DNA from: Volvariella volvacea V23
Lineage: Eukaryota; Basidiomycota; Agaricomycetes; Agaricales; Pluteaceae
Reading direction: 5' to 3'
Length of the DNA stretch: 64,000 bases
Assembly: GCA_000349905.1 (NCBI GenBank)
Contig: KB722740.1
Span: forward strand, 339,318-403,317
Position 1 is the stretch's first letter, and every line of letters begins with the position of its first letter. The notes below the pieces were generated by a model. That model ran no database searches, was not told where the DNA came from, and was given only the letters and a program-made list of their open reading frames with translations. Position numbers and translations under genes: made by a program. Below, in pieces: positions 47,595 to 61,893 of the stretch.

Positions 47595-48057
47595 GTGTGT
47601 TGAGAGTTGCCCGCAGTGCAAACAACGTCGGTGTCGTAAACTGCGTCGTGGTGGTTGGTGCTAAAGCGTTCTAGCGCCGTGACAGAACGAACATTCCATC
47701 GTGGGAATTTTCGACAACGCGTCATACACGTGATGGCGTCCAAAAACGCGGTGCAAGTAACCCCATTCAGTCTCTGCGCGAAGGGGGAGGAATAAGCGAG
47801 AGGAGGGCATGGGTAAGCGTTGAAATAATGAATGGGTTGCCGAGAAAGACGTAAAACGAGGCTAGCGGTGTACTGTTTCAAGTCAAGAGGCGTGCGCGGC
47901 CATGGAAAAGCTTCCATTGTTTTGCATCATCCACAGGATCAAATTGTGAACGCAACAATCAAGGGCGACCTTGCCTTTTATAGCGCATAGTAGGTCATCC
48001 AGGTCCACATACGACTTGTGCTCTCGCACTGCATCCTTGGATTGGGCCCAAGCCGAT
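47595..48057. promoter_or_regulatory. Divergent promoter region, Bud4-like / acyltransferase
   Basis: A 463-bp space between two genes transcribed in opposite directions. No clear TATA box was found. Open frames across it on both strands are not convincing. Confidence 0.4.
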
Positions 48058-51000
48058 ATGGTGCTCACCAGAAGAAACAAGAGATCGGCGCACCAGGACC
48101 TCTCGGATTCCGAGAGCAACGACGTGGCCTCGAATATACCAGATTCCCGGGACAGCGGAACGAGCACGACCATGTCCGGTGCAGGGGAGGTGCTTACGGA
48201 TGCCCACCATAAAGCAGAGCAGCATGTAAGTTCTCATATGTCCTTTACACTCTCAGACTTCAACAACGCACCGTTGACACATAGCCATACCAGCGGAAGA
48301 GGCATTTCTTAGCCAGCGGGAGATTCCTATTCTCCCTGGGATTATTCTGTAACTAATTCTACTCTACTTCCACAAGGAATATGCGACTCACCTGTCATGC
48401 AGTGGGCACTGTTTTCGCCTTGTCCGCGTTGGGGCCAAGTGACATTTATGATATCCAAGCGCAGCTGGCCCTTATTCTCGGAGAATTCGGCATCAGGCTT
48501 CCTGAGTTGCCCGGGATGGATTTTTCTCGCGTTGAGGTAGAATGGCAGAAATTACGCAGCAACATCCCAGAAGTGTGGAAGTTCAGTAATGATGGCCGAG
48601 AGTTTGAAGTCGGAGAAGCTATGAAAGCGCGGGGTCTAACAGCATCACATCCAATAGTGCTAATACCGGGTGTAATATCTACGGTATGTCATTGTAGCTA
48701 TCTTGTATACCCGTCGCAAGACATCTTTGTCCAGGGGCTCGAGTCCTGGTCAACCTCACCGGATTATCGGGCCTTCTTCCGTCAGAAACTGTGGGGAGGA
48801 TTTAATATGCTCACCCAAGTAACTTTCAACCGTGAAAAATGGATATCGGCAATGATGCTGGACCCTGACACGGGTCTCGACCCACCAGATGTCAAGGTAC
48901 GCGCAGCGGAAGGAATTGACGCGGCCAGTAGCTTCATTCAAGGCTACTGGATATGGTGCGTTAGGCCCATTCGCGTCGATGATACAAGTGACCCAAACAA
49001 CAATTTTCTCAGGTCGAAAATCGTTGAGAACCTGGCTGTAGTGAATTATGATACCAATAACTTGTTCCTGGCCCCTTATGACTGGCGAGTCTCGTACTAC
49101 AATCTTGAAGAACGTGATGGATACTTCTCCAAGCTAAAAACGACAATTGAGGGGCTCAAGTAAGTCAAGTCGGACCGCATATAATAAGGGATTCACGAGA
49201 ATGAAGGCGGCGACAAAAGAAGAAAGTTGTCATCGCAGCACATTCAATGGGTTGTACAGTAAGCTTATATTAGATTGCACGTCCTGGTGATTTAGGCGCC
49301 ACTTTATAGGTGTTACTGGTGCGTGGTTTGCCCTCCGCCTTTACGTGTTACTGAGACTATATAAGTATTTGTAAGTGCAAAAGATCATTCCCCCATGGTA
49401 GGCCATGACACTATAGATTAGCTTTAAATGGGTCGAAGCACCGGAATACGGTGGTGGTGGCCCCACCTGGGTGGAGGTAAGTGACAATATACGCATAATA
49501 TGCACATCTAATAGCGGCGCTGCTAGGACCATATAGAAGCATACATCTCAATCGCTGGAACGCATTTGGTGTGTGTGGCCATTTCTTCACCATGCTCTGA
49601 ATAATTCATCTTGGCACTAGGGTGTTGCAAGTGTTAATTAATCGTCACAAAAACGGCACCTGTTGACGGTAAATTGATTTAGGCAAAGGCCATGGCTGCG
49701 TTTCTCTCGGGTGAGATGAAAGATACGGTTCAAATAAACCCAGCAGGCGCATATGGTGATTGTTACATCCAACCCTAACACATACATCCTGCTTATGCTC
49801 TCAAAGTTCTTGAAAGATTCTTTTCTCGTCGCGAACGCCAAAGACTCTTCAGAAGCTGGGCTGGTAGTGCTAGTATGTGGGTGAAGGTAAATTGCCAACT
49901 TCCAAATTAACCACCCATTAACCCACTCGCAGGGGGGTAATGACGTATGGGGAAATGACACTCATGCACCGGACGACGAAGCGAATGCGAATTACACTTA
50001 CGGAGATCTTATCGGTTTCCGACAAAGTTTCGCAGCTGCTTCGGCTCGTGTAAATGCACTCGGTGGTGGAGGCAATATGACAGCGGATGAAGCTAGCACC
50101 TGGATTTTGCAGCACACACCCCCAGCATTTCAGGCAAGTCTGTTCCTACAACCCCGTGTGGCATTATATAAACGCTACAATGCAGAGAATGATTGCAACC
50201 AACTATTCGTTTGGTATTGAGCGGGATGAGAATATCCTTACTCGAAACGATCTCGACCACAGGAAGTGGACAAATCCCCTGGAAGTTAGGTGCGGATAAT
50301 TTGGTGCATATTCTCGGCTAAGCGGCTCATGATGACATAGACTACCTCAAGCCCCGTCCATGAAGATTTATTGTGTATATGGTCACGGCAAAGAGACTGA
50401 GGTATTAGTCCCTTCTCGGTCAGAAATATAAATTAATATCTGCTCCCATAGCGCTCATATTGGTGAGTCCCGGAATTAGAGAAGGGACACTCGATCCTGA
50501 ACGAGAGATAAGGTATGCCATAGGAGAAGAGACGACAAGTTCAGTTCAGGATGGTTCAGACAATCGCCCAGTAATTGAGAGTACCCCTGTATGCACCGAT
50601 CAAGCCTCCGGTGACTGTGTCAACGCGGATACAGCTTTATCACGGCCTTTGTCGAGCTGGATCGACGCAGAATACACCGACGAATCAATCATACCCAGAG
50701 TGTGTATCCTGTCGTTTGTATTCCTAATTTCCCTTCACTGCTTACAATGGCGATAGGTTCGGAATGGTGTCAAAGTAGGAGAGGGCGATGGTACGGTCAG
50801 CCTATTGAGCTTGGGAGCTATGTGCGTAGAGGGTTGGAAACGCCCTCGATGGAACCCTGCCAGGATTAAAATAACCACTGTCGAGGTCAGTTTGCCCTGG
50901 CATACATGCTAGGGACTCTGTGCTAAGAAATACTACAGCTCCCCCACCGACCGAATCCAAACATACCTCGAGGGGGCGCGAATACAAGCGATCACGTAGA

Positions 51001-51124
51001 TATCCTTGGTTCAACGGGATTGAACGAAATCATACTCAAGGTCGCAACTGGAGTTGGACATGAGATTGAAGATAGTTTTGTATCCAATATTCAGGAATAC
51101 GCAAAGCGAATCAAGTGGGATTAG
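48058..51124 (+). CDS. LRO1: Phospholipid:diacylglycerol acyltransferase (PDAT)
   Basis: Twenty exons: 48058-48225, 48294-48348, 48403-48683, 48735-48955, 49013-49159, 49207-49258, 49310-49318, 49366-49370, 49422-49476, 49527-49568, 49621-49626, 49683-49755, 49807-49886, 49933-50133, 50186-50289, 50341-50401, 50452-50462, 50513-50699, 50757-50885, 50939-51124; 690 residues, phases close. An N-terminal hydrophobic helix (RFLFSLGLFLGTVFALSAL) anchors it in the ER. VLIPGVISTGLESWST is the conserved lid block; AHSMG with nucleophile Ser304 is the lipase-type elbow; GGNDVWGN and HVDILGS supply the remaining LCAT-family blocks. It moves an acyl chain from a phospholipid to diacylglycerol, making triacylglycerol independently of acyl-CoA. 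Exons of 9, 5 and 6 nt and two GC-AG introns (donors at 49627 and 50134) are unusual. Confidence 0.92.
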
Positions 51125-51369
51125 ACTAGACCCACAGCCACTTGTCTGTAACTGTAATCGTTGGCATAATAGATAATAATACCTGCTCTACTTTCTATGA
51201 ATTTGAACTCTCGTCATTTCATCTCGTTCTTTTTGAGCATACACACAGATCGTCTGTGAGGTGGTCTTATGATACATAGTAACATTCGGGATCGGTGGCA
51301 TGCTCTATCCATGTATGCTACACGTCAAAGTGCTTTCCAGACCTAGGTATGCCGAACTAATCATCATCA

Positions 51370-54455
<3,086 letters not shown>

Positions 54456-55400
54456 ATGGAGAACAGCGCAGAGAAGCTAAACACCCTGCAGCAGTTGCTG
54501 AAGGAGTCGGACCACACTCGTGATGATACTCAAGCCTTGCAAGATCAGTTGGAAATCCTAAGTAAGTTCAAACCCGCCCATGACTCGCTGTACACTCACG
54601 ACTTGATGTAGAATATATCGACGCAAACATATTGCAAGATGAATACTTGAAGAAGCATCTTACTCTTCTGGAAGCCGTCGTCTATGCTATACGCTGTATA
54701 CTGCAGCCTCGTCTCGACGTGGATGCCATACCGGACCTGCTTGACCTGCTTACCACCGTCGAGTTCTATCGAGGGAAAATCACCAAAGTCGTGAACACTG
54801 CGTTTGAGTGGAATAAATTCTATGAAGATAGCCACGGCGCGCTTACCCTGAATCCCGACCAAATTCGCGAACTGAACAAAGTCACGGCCAGGGATAAGAC
54901 TCAGCGAGGTCTCTATATTTTACTGTGCTGTGTCCTCAGTAAACGCGTAATTCAATCCACACTTCCTGGAGTTTGTTTTCTGATATAAAGCTTCTCAGCA
55001 TCTATATCACCTGTTGTCAAAGAAACCTCCTTCAGGAGTTGATTTTTTGATACATTTCAATGATTACTACCCTGGTCTGCTCTCCAGTATGCCGTCTCGC
55101 CGATTGTTTCATACCGACCTCTCGGCCAAGGAAAAGGCAGAAATCGACCGGAGCGGGAGGGAGTGTAGCAACATTCTCTATACTATCGTGGGTTCAACGT
55201 ACGTATCTTTGCTTTTATCAGATTCCAGATGGTCTGACGAGTATTCTAGTTCATCTCTACTAGAGGAAATTGAAAGATACGACGAGATGGCAACTCCTCA
55301 TGAAATACAACCAATAGCAAACAGATACTTGAAACACGTGGAGGAAAGCATCGCTTTGTTACGGACCTATTTTAGTCCACAAGGCCCCGGATCACGATAA
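54456..55400 (+). CDS. Uncharacterised all-helical protein
   Basis: Exons 54456-54561, 54612-54938, 54991-55198, 55250-55400; 263 residues, phases close. The protein is mostly amphipathic helix, for example KLNTLQQLLKESDHTRDDTQ and DEYLKKHLTLLEAVVYAIRC, with no signal peptide, membrane segment or known domain. The third exon starts TSQHLYHLLSKKPPSGVDFL, joined by a phase-1 intron whose alternative acceptor would give a stop, so this choice is firm. Nothing ties it to the halogenase beyond a shared upstream region. Confidence 0.7.
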
Positions 55401-55789
55401 ATGAGCCATACTTCCAACTCAACTCGAAAATGGCCTCGATAAACCATTTTAACACTCGAGAGGCATTCAAGCGTTGTAGCATTCAACCCTTCCTTGGACC
55501 TTGCATCCTACCACCGCTATCTGGGAGAACCTATCACTCCTGGTATTGCCACCAGTGTCTAGGTGTACGAAATCATGTACTTTACAGAGTGTGGTGTTCA
55601 TGCGGCTCACGGTATGTCCGGCCCGCTTTCCGGTTCCTAGTTGATCATATGAATAGATAATGCCCACTTAATTAGAAGTTGTACCTTACCGTCAAGGGCT
55701 TCTGCGTCTGAAAAGCGATGACAAAGCGCCAATGTGAACGTATATATAGAAGGGGTTATATAGAGGGGTTTTTGCCCCCAACTGCCACA
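55401..55789. other. Intergenic, 389 bp
   Basis: Between the helical protein and the aldo-keto reductase, same orientation. It contains a strong TATA-like pair at its end (separate entry). Nothing else recognised. Confidence 0.6.
55741..55763 (+). promoter_or_regulatory. TATA-box candidates of the aldo-keto reductase
   Basis: TATATATA at 55741-55748 and TTATATAG at 55756-55763 stand about 30-45 bp upstream of the ATG at 55790. Unusually close, implying a very short leader. Positional evidence only. Confidence 0.55.
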
Positions 55790-57211
55790 ATGGTAAATCT
55801 ATCAGACAAGGTCTTCACGCTCCGTGATGGAACCAAGATTCCTGCTGTGGGATTGGGGTAAGCATTATCTCTTTGATTATCGTCGTATTCTGATGGGGTG
55901 TCTGTCAAACTAAATACCCTTGGGAATAGATGTTGGATGGGTACTCCAGGTGGGGGTGAGCGTGTTTTTGACATGTGCCAAAAGGCCCTAAAGGTACATG
56001 TCTCTAAGTTTGGTACCTCGCAGAAACAGGACTGACCTGTGGGTCTAGCACGGCTACAGACATTTTGATACTGTGAGTTGCGCCTATCATTTCGGCTCTA
56101 AAACTCTGCTGAATCCCTTGTAGGCGGCTGGCTATGGTGTGGTGCTACTGAAATGGAGGCGGAAAAGTCACTGATCACCGATGAATCTCATACTAGGCAA
56201 TGAAGAGGAGGTAGGAAGAGCTATCCGTGCTTCCGGTATTCCAAGGAGCGAAATCTACCTCACAACAAAATTAGCGTATGTACACCATACGGAAGAGTTG
56301 TGAGGGACTAACGATAGATGTGTATGCATAGCAACATTGATCACCACCGTGTCCGTGAAGCTTTTGAGGAATCGCTCGCAAAGCTGGACCTTGAGTACAT
56401 CGACCTTTACCTCCTGCATTGGCCACTGGGGGTTAAAGACGGTACGTCCGCTCCCTCACCAATTCATCTTACTTTCTAACCCCGTAATTAGGCGTCGTCC
56501 TTACTCCCGAGGACAGTCCAACGTTCATAGAAACCTACCTCGAGATGGAGAAACTCCTAGCCACGGGCAAAGTCAAATCCATCGGCGTGTCAAACTTCTC
56601 CATCAAAAACCTTTCCCAGCTGCTTGAGAAATGCACAGTTGTACCTGTGACTAACCAGGTTGAGCTGCATCCTTGTTTGCCGCAGGATGATTTGAAAGAG
56701 TTTTGCGAAAGCAAGGGGATACTCTTGACTGCTTATTCGCCTTTAGGTATGTGGGTAGTTACAGCTTAGATGGACAATGAATACAATCGGTTTACTGATC
56801 CATGGTGATAGGCCGTAGAAGGATGCTGGAGGATCCAACTGTGGAGAGCATTGCTCAACGACTGGGCGTCACTACTGCTCAAGTTTTGTTGAGTTGGGGC
56901 GTCCAGCGCGGTACAATTGTAATCCCCAAGACGGAGAACGAGGAACGAATTCAAGCAAACTTTACGGTGGGTCTGATTTCCAACTTGAATAGACAGGTTG
57001 CGGTTGATGTTCCTCCATATGCTGACGATATGCCTTTTTATAGCTTCCTGAACTTTCCGAAGAGGATATGAAAGAATTAAGTGGCATTCACCGTCAACCT
57101 GGCCAGAACAGATCGCTATTGGGTTTCCACACACCGGAAGGAAAGGTGTTTGGTTGGACGTATGAGCAGCTGGGTTGGAACATGACGACTGGCGGTGTTG
57201 TTCCCCAGTAG
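55790..57211 (+). CDS. Aldo-keto reductase
   Basis: Exons 55790-55857, 55930-55993, 56049-56072, 56124-56136, 56197-56275, 56332-56441, 56492-56746, 56812-56966, 57044-57211; 311 residues. The catalytic tetrad is complete: Asp51 in HFDTAAGYG, Tyr56 in the same block, Lys81 in YLTTKLA, His112 in [25 protein letters not shown] and TAYSPLG are the usual blocks, and [15 protein letters not shown] gives NADPH-binding contacts. It should reduce aldehydes or ketones with NADPH in the cytosol, for example sugar aldehydes or xenobiotics. The small exon of 13 nt (56124-56136) is required to join AAGYG to NEEEV. The C-terminal tail is somewhat long. Substrate is not determined. Confidence 0.94.
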
Positions 57212-57467
57212 GATGTATATCTCCAGCACTATACCAACGAAACCAAGGGCAATATCATTATTGATTTCGCTGACTACCGCTGAGGAGTATGCACGCAAAA
57301 AAAAATGGAAGGCGAAGAGCAAATCCGAAAATACATTCCCACACAGACAAGAGCTTGGACAATAAATTACAACAGCATCGCTAGAAGAACAGGGTCGTAA
57401 TCAGATGAATACAAGGAATGGCTACATCCTCAAGGTGGTCGTGATCATAAAAGGCATCGTAAATGGG

Positions 57468-60400
57468 TCATACCAAATGGTTCTGACCATTGGCTGAATT
57501 CGTGTCATCGTACAGCCGTGGGGCAGAAAAAGGTGCTGAAGCTGGGGATCGCGCCCGGGACACCCCAGGGGGGACAGGAAGAGCCCGTGGAGGGCTGGCA
57601 TTGTTGTGAGAGTGAGCGGAGGTAAACCTTGACCGACGGGGTGTTGGTGGAAGATCTTTCAGGTCAAGGGGTAAACGCCGGGGAACAAGATCTGGCGACA
57701 ATGGATATTGGGGTTGTTCCGGTTCAGGGAATGCATATCCTTGTCGTGTACTATGTCCTCTGGCCGTGTAGCCTCGTTGTAATTGACCGGATTGGGCAGC
57801 AGAGAAGTGGGTATATGCAGTGTGATATGATTCGGTTGGGCTAGGAAGGTTTCGCGGCGGTAGAGAGGACAGGGGCCGAACCCATTGTGGTTGTGGGGCT
57901 GAGTATGCTATCTGTCGTCCAGCAGAGTTAAGTGGGGGTGATTTCTGGTAGTGCTCTCGCTGGTAGCTCGAACTCGGGTAACTAGGGTATACTTGGGGTG
58001 GCGGCTCTGTCGGAGGAGCCAATGGAGCGGGTATGGTCAACCTCTTGGGGTGATATTTCCTCATGGATGGTGGCCGTGATAGGCCCTCGTTCATTGACAG
58101 ATGCCTCGGAGGGGGTTGAAGCAAGGGACTACTGGCCAGTGGAGGTGAGGGTGGATATGGTAGATCTGGTACTGAGCCAGGGGGTGATGAATGTACTCCA
58201 ACCCGGGCGTATCCTCTCTGGTACTCCGCATGGTAACGAGATGAATCTACTGTGGGAGATTCTAGTCTCCTCACTGGAATAGAGAGTGGTGGCTGTATTG
58301 GTTCGTTATTTAGGGTATGTGGGGGCATAGCTGGCTCCGGGGAGCTAGGTGAAGCAACGTCAGGATCAGGATCGTGGAACGCAGATTCTCGACGATGAGA
58401 ACGTATGGTATCTGTTTTATTGTCTCTGTCTTCCGGTAGGTCCATTGGTGGTGGCGATTGAGTAAGTGGAGCATCCTCAATTATTCTAGCCCTGTAAGGG
58501 GCTGGAGTAGGGGCTGGCAAGTTAGGTACCGGAGGCTCATTGGGCAGATCTGTGGTGTAGATGCCCATCGGCAGTCCCTGCTTGCGTTCAATGGTAATAT
58601 TATACGGATCCTTTACGACAACGCGTGCGAGAGGAGTGGCAGGAGTTGAAGGTGTACTACCATGTGCAGCCGAGGGACGAGAAGTTCCTGCGTCACTTAT
58701 GTGCCCGTGTGCGGATGGCACATTCTCATAAGTAAATACGCGAGCCAAGAGGCTATCACTCCGCACTATAGGAGCATTTCTCGGCATTGAGGGCAGCGGA
58801 GGGGGTGGAGATGTTTGTAGTGGTCTGTGATAAATTTCAGCAACTGGCCTTGTGGGCGGCAGTGATCGTTGGTTTGGCTGGTTCTGTTGAGGTGACCTAT
58901 GCTCGATCAACCTCGAACGCGGTGCGGCAGCGTCAAGGCTTCTGTCTATGTACGTTTGCTCGCTGACATCCCGTACCCAGGATTGGATTCTATCTCGTCG
59001 TCCTCGAATAGTGCTTGGTGGAGGTGGCTCATCCAAGTCAATGTCACGCTTGTGCAATAAGCCGCGATTCATATCACGATCCCGCGGTTTCTCGTGGACA
59101 TAAGACTGTCTTTTGGCATGGAATGCTGAGGCAGGTGTTAAAGTTCTTGACTGGTCCACGCTTGAATGTGAAAATCGGTGATAGAGGCGCTGCCACCACG
59201 ACTTTTGCTTGGGGTGGGTGGTGCCCGGCAGTGTGTCCTCCGGGCGAAGAACTGCCCTATGGTTAGCGAAGATATTGGGATACAAAATTTTACTCACGTG
59301 AACTGTACCCTCTCTTCTCAAGTTCGCGGTCAATCTGAACACCTAAAGAATCACTTTGCTCCTTTCTCGTGAGCCCCCACCCATAGCCATACTCTTCTCC
59401 GATTCCGAGCCACTGTCTCTCCCCTTCGACATCAACAACTACTCGTCGCTGAACCTCTACCTCTACATCTGGTAAAGTTGGTTGAGGAGACTTGTTTTCA
59501 GCAGCTCTAACCTTTTGGTTATGAGATTCACGCCGCGGTGGCATGTGAGAGGGCCTAGCACGACCGAAAGCCTCTTCATACATTGCGTGTCTTCTTGCCC
59601 CGTGATCTACCGCTGGTGGTCTACCCCTAATTTTATCGTACATGTAGACGCAGCCAACCCATATTTCTCTGAAGGTTTCTCGAAAATCGAACGCATGTCC
59701 CAGTGCTCGAAGCCTTGAAGTTTGCATCAGAGGGGTGTCATCCGATTCCTGTATTGGAGCAGGTATATAGGGCTTGTACGTGAATGCTTTGACGTGCATG
59801 AATGCAAATATCCTATAGCCATGTTAGCCCATTAAATGAACAAGCAGACATTGCACCTACATCATTTCGAATGTTTCAAGGAGGGCTCTTATTCCAACAT
59901 TAATATCGGCTGCTGTCATATATGCAGACTGCAGTATCATCAATATCGTAAGCATTCACAAGGCGAAGTGCACGTACGTCTTGGATAACACCGAGCATGC
60001 TCAGTCCACTCAATGCTGTAGCTTGCCAGAAAGTGAGGAAAACTGTGAGGGTCAGCAATGAAGGCATCTCAGGGTATTGTCATACCTACCTACGGCCTTA
60101 ATCGCAAAGAATTTCAGCAAGGGTTTGTGGGGGGCCAGCTCGGTGGAAACCACGACATATAGTTGGATAAGGCAATACATAGAGACAGTAACAGACAGTG
60201 AAATGACGATAATTACCTGGAAATACGTGAGCAAAGGTCTATAGCACGCAACAATACCCACATAAACATGCCCCCAACCAAAGCCCCATGATTCTTCACA
60301 ATACAGACCCATGTAATCTAAGATGACGGCCGCAAGAGTTGTCCTGCAGGCGAATAAGCAAATGGAGCCAAAATAAAGGCTATACCTACAAAGGCCGTAG

Positions 60401-61251
60401 AACACAATATTGCAGCACGCCCCATTTCATCAGCTGCAGGAAATAAAACCCATCCTATTCAGGTGTATCAGCTTGCATACGTAAATTTATATTCATTCCA
60501 ACTTACTGCTGGCTTCCACCTGACATACCCTAACGGCCATATCCACGTTTGCAGTTTTTCTCCCTTCAGTTCGGCTTGCCGATCCGCCTCCTTGGATAGT
60601 CCAGCCTTTGCAAAGATCGCTTTCTGCACTTCTGGGTTTGGCGACAAGTACATAAGCAGCAGGTAGAAGAAAGCAGTCAAGACAATTGCTTCGTAGGCAT
60701 CGCGAATCAGGAGTAACACAACAGCGTTGTTCTTCGGGAGACAGCGTCAGGTTGACTGATTGGATTTCAAAGACAACTCACTCACCCAGAAGAGAAACGA
60801 AGCAAAGCTTATAATAGCGTAAATGGGGACCATGAATAATATACGGACGATATCTGCAGTAACGTGTGAGTGCCGCCAAACGACTATGTCCAGGCACCTT
60901 ACAGCGCTGCTCCCGTTTCTGCCAACTGGTGAGCGAGAGGTGCACAAATGAAAGGGCAAAACCTACGTTAGTATACCACTGCAGATGCTTGTTAACCAGC
61001 CAGAAGGACACGACTGTCGCAATCAAGGTGAAGAAACCACAGATGATCCATCCAACCTGACGCGAATGCTTGAGTCAAAGCTTATCCAGGGACTGCATCG
61101 CTTACATGGTATACTACAAAGGTATAAGGCACAGGCATCGAACGGTACAAGACACAAAGCTACCTTGGAATACTAGCCCATCCTTCTGGAACAACGAGGG
61201 CGCATCTGGGGCGATCTCCTTATGACATATATGCTGATCTCCCGACTCCAT
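57468..61251 (-). CDS. DUF300/organic solute transporter Ostalpha (TMEM184-like) protein with a long Pro-rich tail
   Basis: Exons (minus) 61164-61251, 61106-61113, 60967-61056, 60903-60918, 60786-60853, 60507-60731, 60390-60454, 60262-60343, 60090-60216, 59978-60042, 59861-59928, 59298-59812, 57468-59251; 1066 residues. Seven hydrophobic segments fill the first ~430 residues (IICGFFTLIATVVSFWLV, VRILFMVPIYAIISFASFLF, RDAYEAIVLTAFFYLLLMYL). KREQRYIVRILFMVPIYAI and RDAYEA are blocks of the Ostalpha/TMEM184 family. In animals Ostalpha transports bile acids and steroids; fungal members are little studied and a vacuolar or plasma-membrane role is inferred. The last ~600 residues are Pro/Ser/Arg-rich and disordered, probably a cytosolic regulatory tail. 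Two tiny exons (8 and 16 nt) are needed for the frame. Confidence 0.88.
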
Positions 61252-61893
61252 AATTAAAGTGCTTCGTTAAGGTCGTAAAGAATCGTCAATGTGGATGTTG
61301 AGTAGGGATCAATGAGTGTGTCGTGACAGATATTACTCCATGCGATCAAGAATAGGAGTCGGGGATGGCTAGGAGTGCTCGCACCAAGCGCTGGTGGAGT
61401 GGTGATGGTGGGAGGTATAGCAGAACGTAATGAGTGGCCGGCGCAACAAAGCCAAATTGACCCATTCGTCACTTTCTGCTGGGGCCAATATCATGACCGA
61501 CATTCATCAAATAATGAGTTGCCTGAGCCTATCGTAAGTAAAGCTACTCATTATTGCTAGGTCCATCCTCAAGAATTGGACATGATTGTGCGATAGATTA
61601 CGCGCACCGAGCTTCCTACACAACCATCAGCAAATGAGTAGTTGCCAGAAGGCTCATATCCTTCTATGCGACACCTTATCAACTTGTGGACGCCATCCCG
61701 TTCGTTTGTTCGTATAAATGACGCGCAGAACACAAGCCATGGGCTGTCAAGCATCTTGAGCCCATGTGTAACGTACTTCCTTTCAACCCCCCTATTTCCT
61801 TAATCGTAGCATGGTGGAACCATAATGACACACCCCTACCAGTATAAAGTCTGGCAACTCAACTCGAACCCACTACAACCAAGGAGCTCATAC
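61252..61893. promoter_or_regulatory. Divergent promoter region, Ostalpha-like / carboxypeptidase
   Basis: A 642-bp space between divergent genes. It includes the TATAAA at 61843 upstream of the carboxypeptidase. No exon or RNA gene recognised. Confidence 0.5.
61843..61848 (+). promoter_or_regulatory. TATA-box candidate of the serine carboxypeptidase
   Basis: TATAAA lies 51 bp upstream of the ATG at 61894. Positional evidence only; an in-frame upstream ATG at 61825 precedes it and would be outside the transcript. Confidence 0.5.

Noticed and set aside
47597..47621. Upstream extension of the Bud4-like frame
   Set aside because: It begins at a TTG; the ATG at 47594 is the plausible start.
50452..50512. 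Apparent stop after RSYW in the acyltransferase
   Set aside because: A GT-AG intron 50463-50512 restores YAIGEE in frame.
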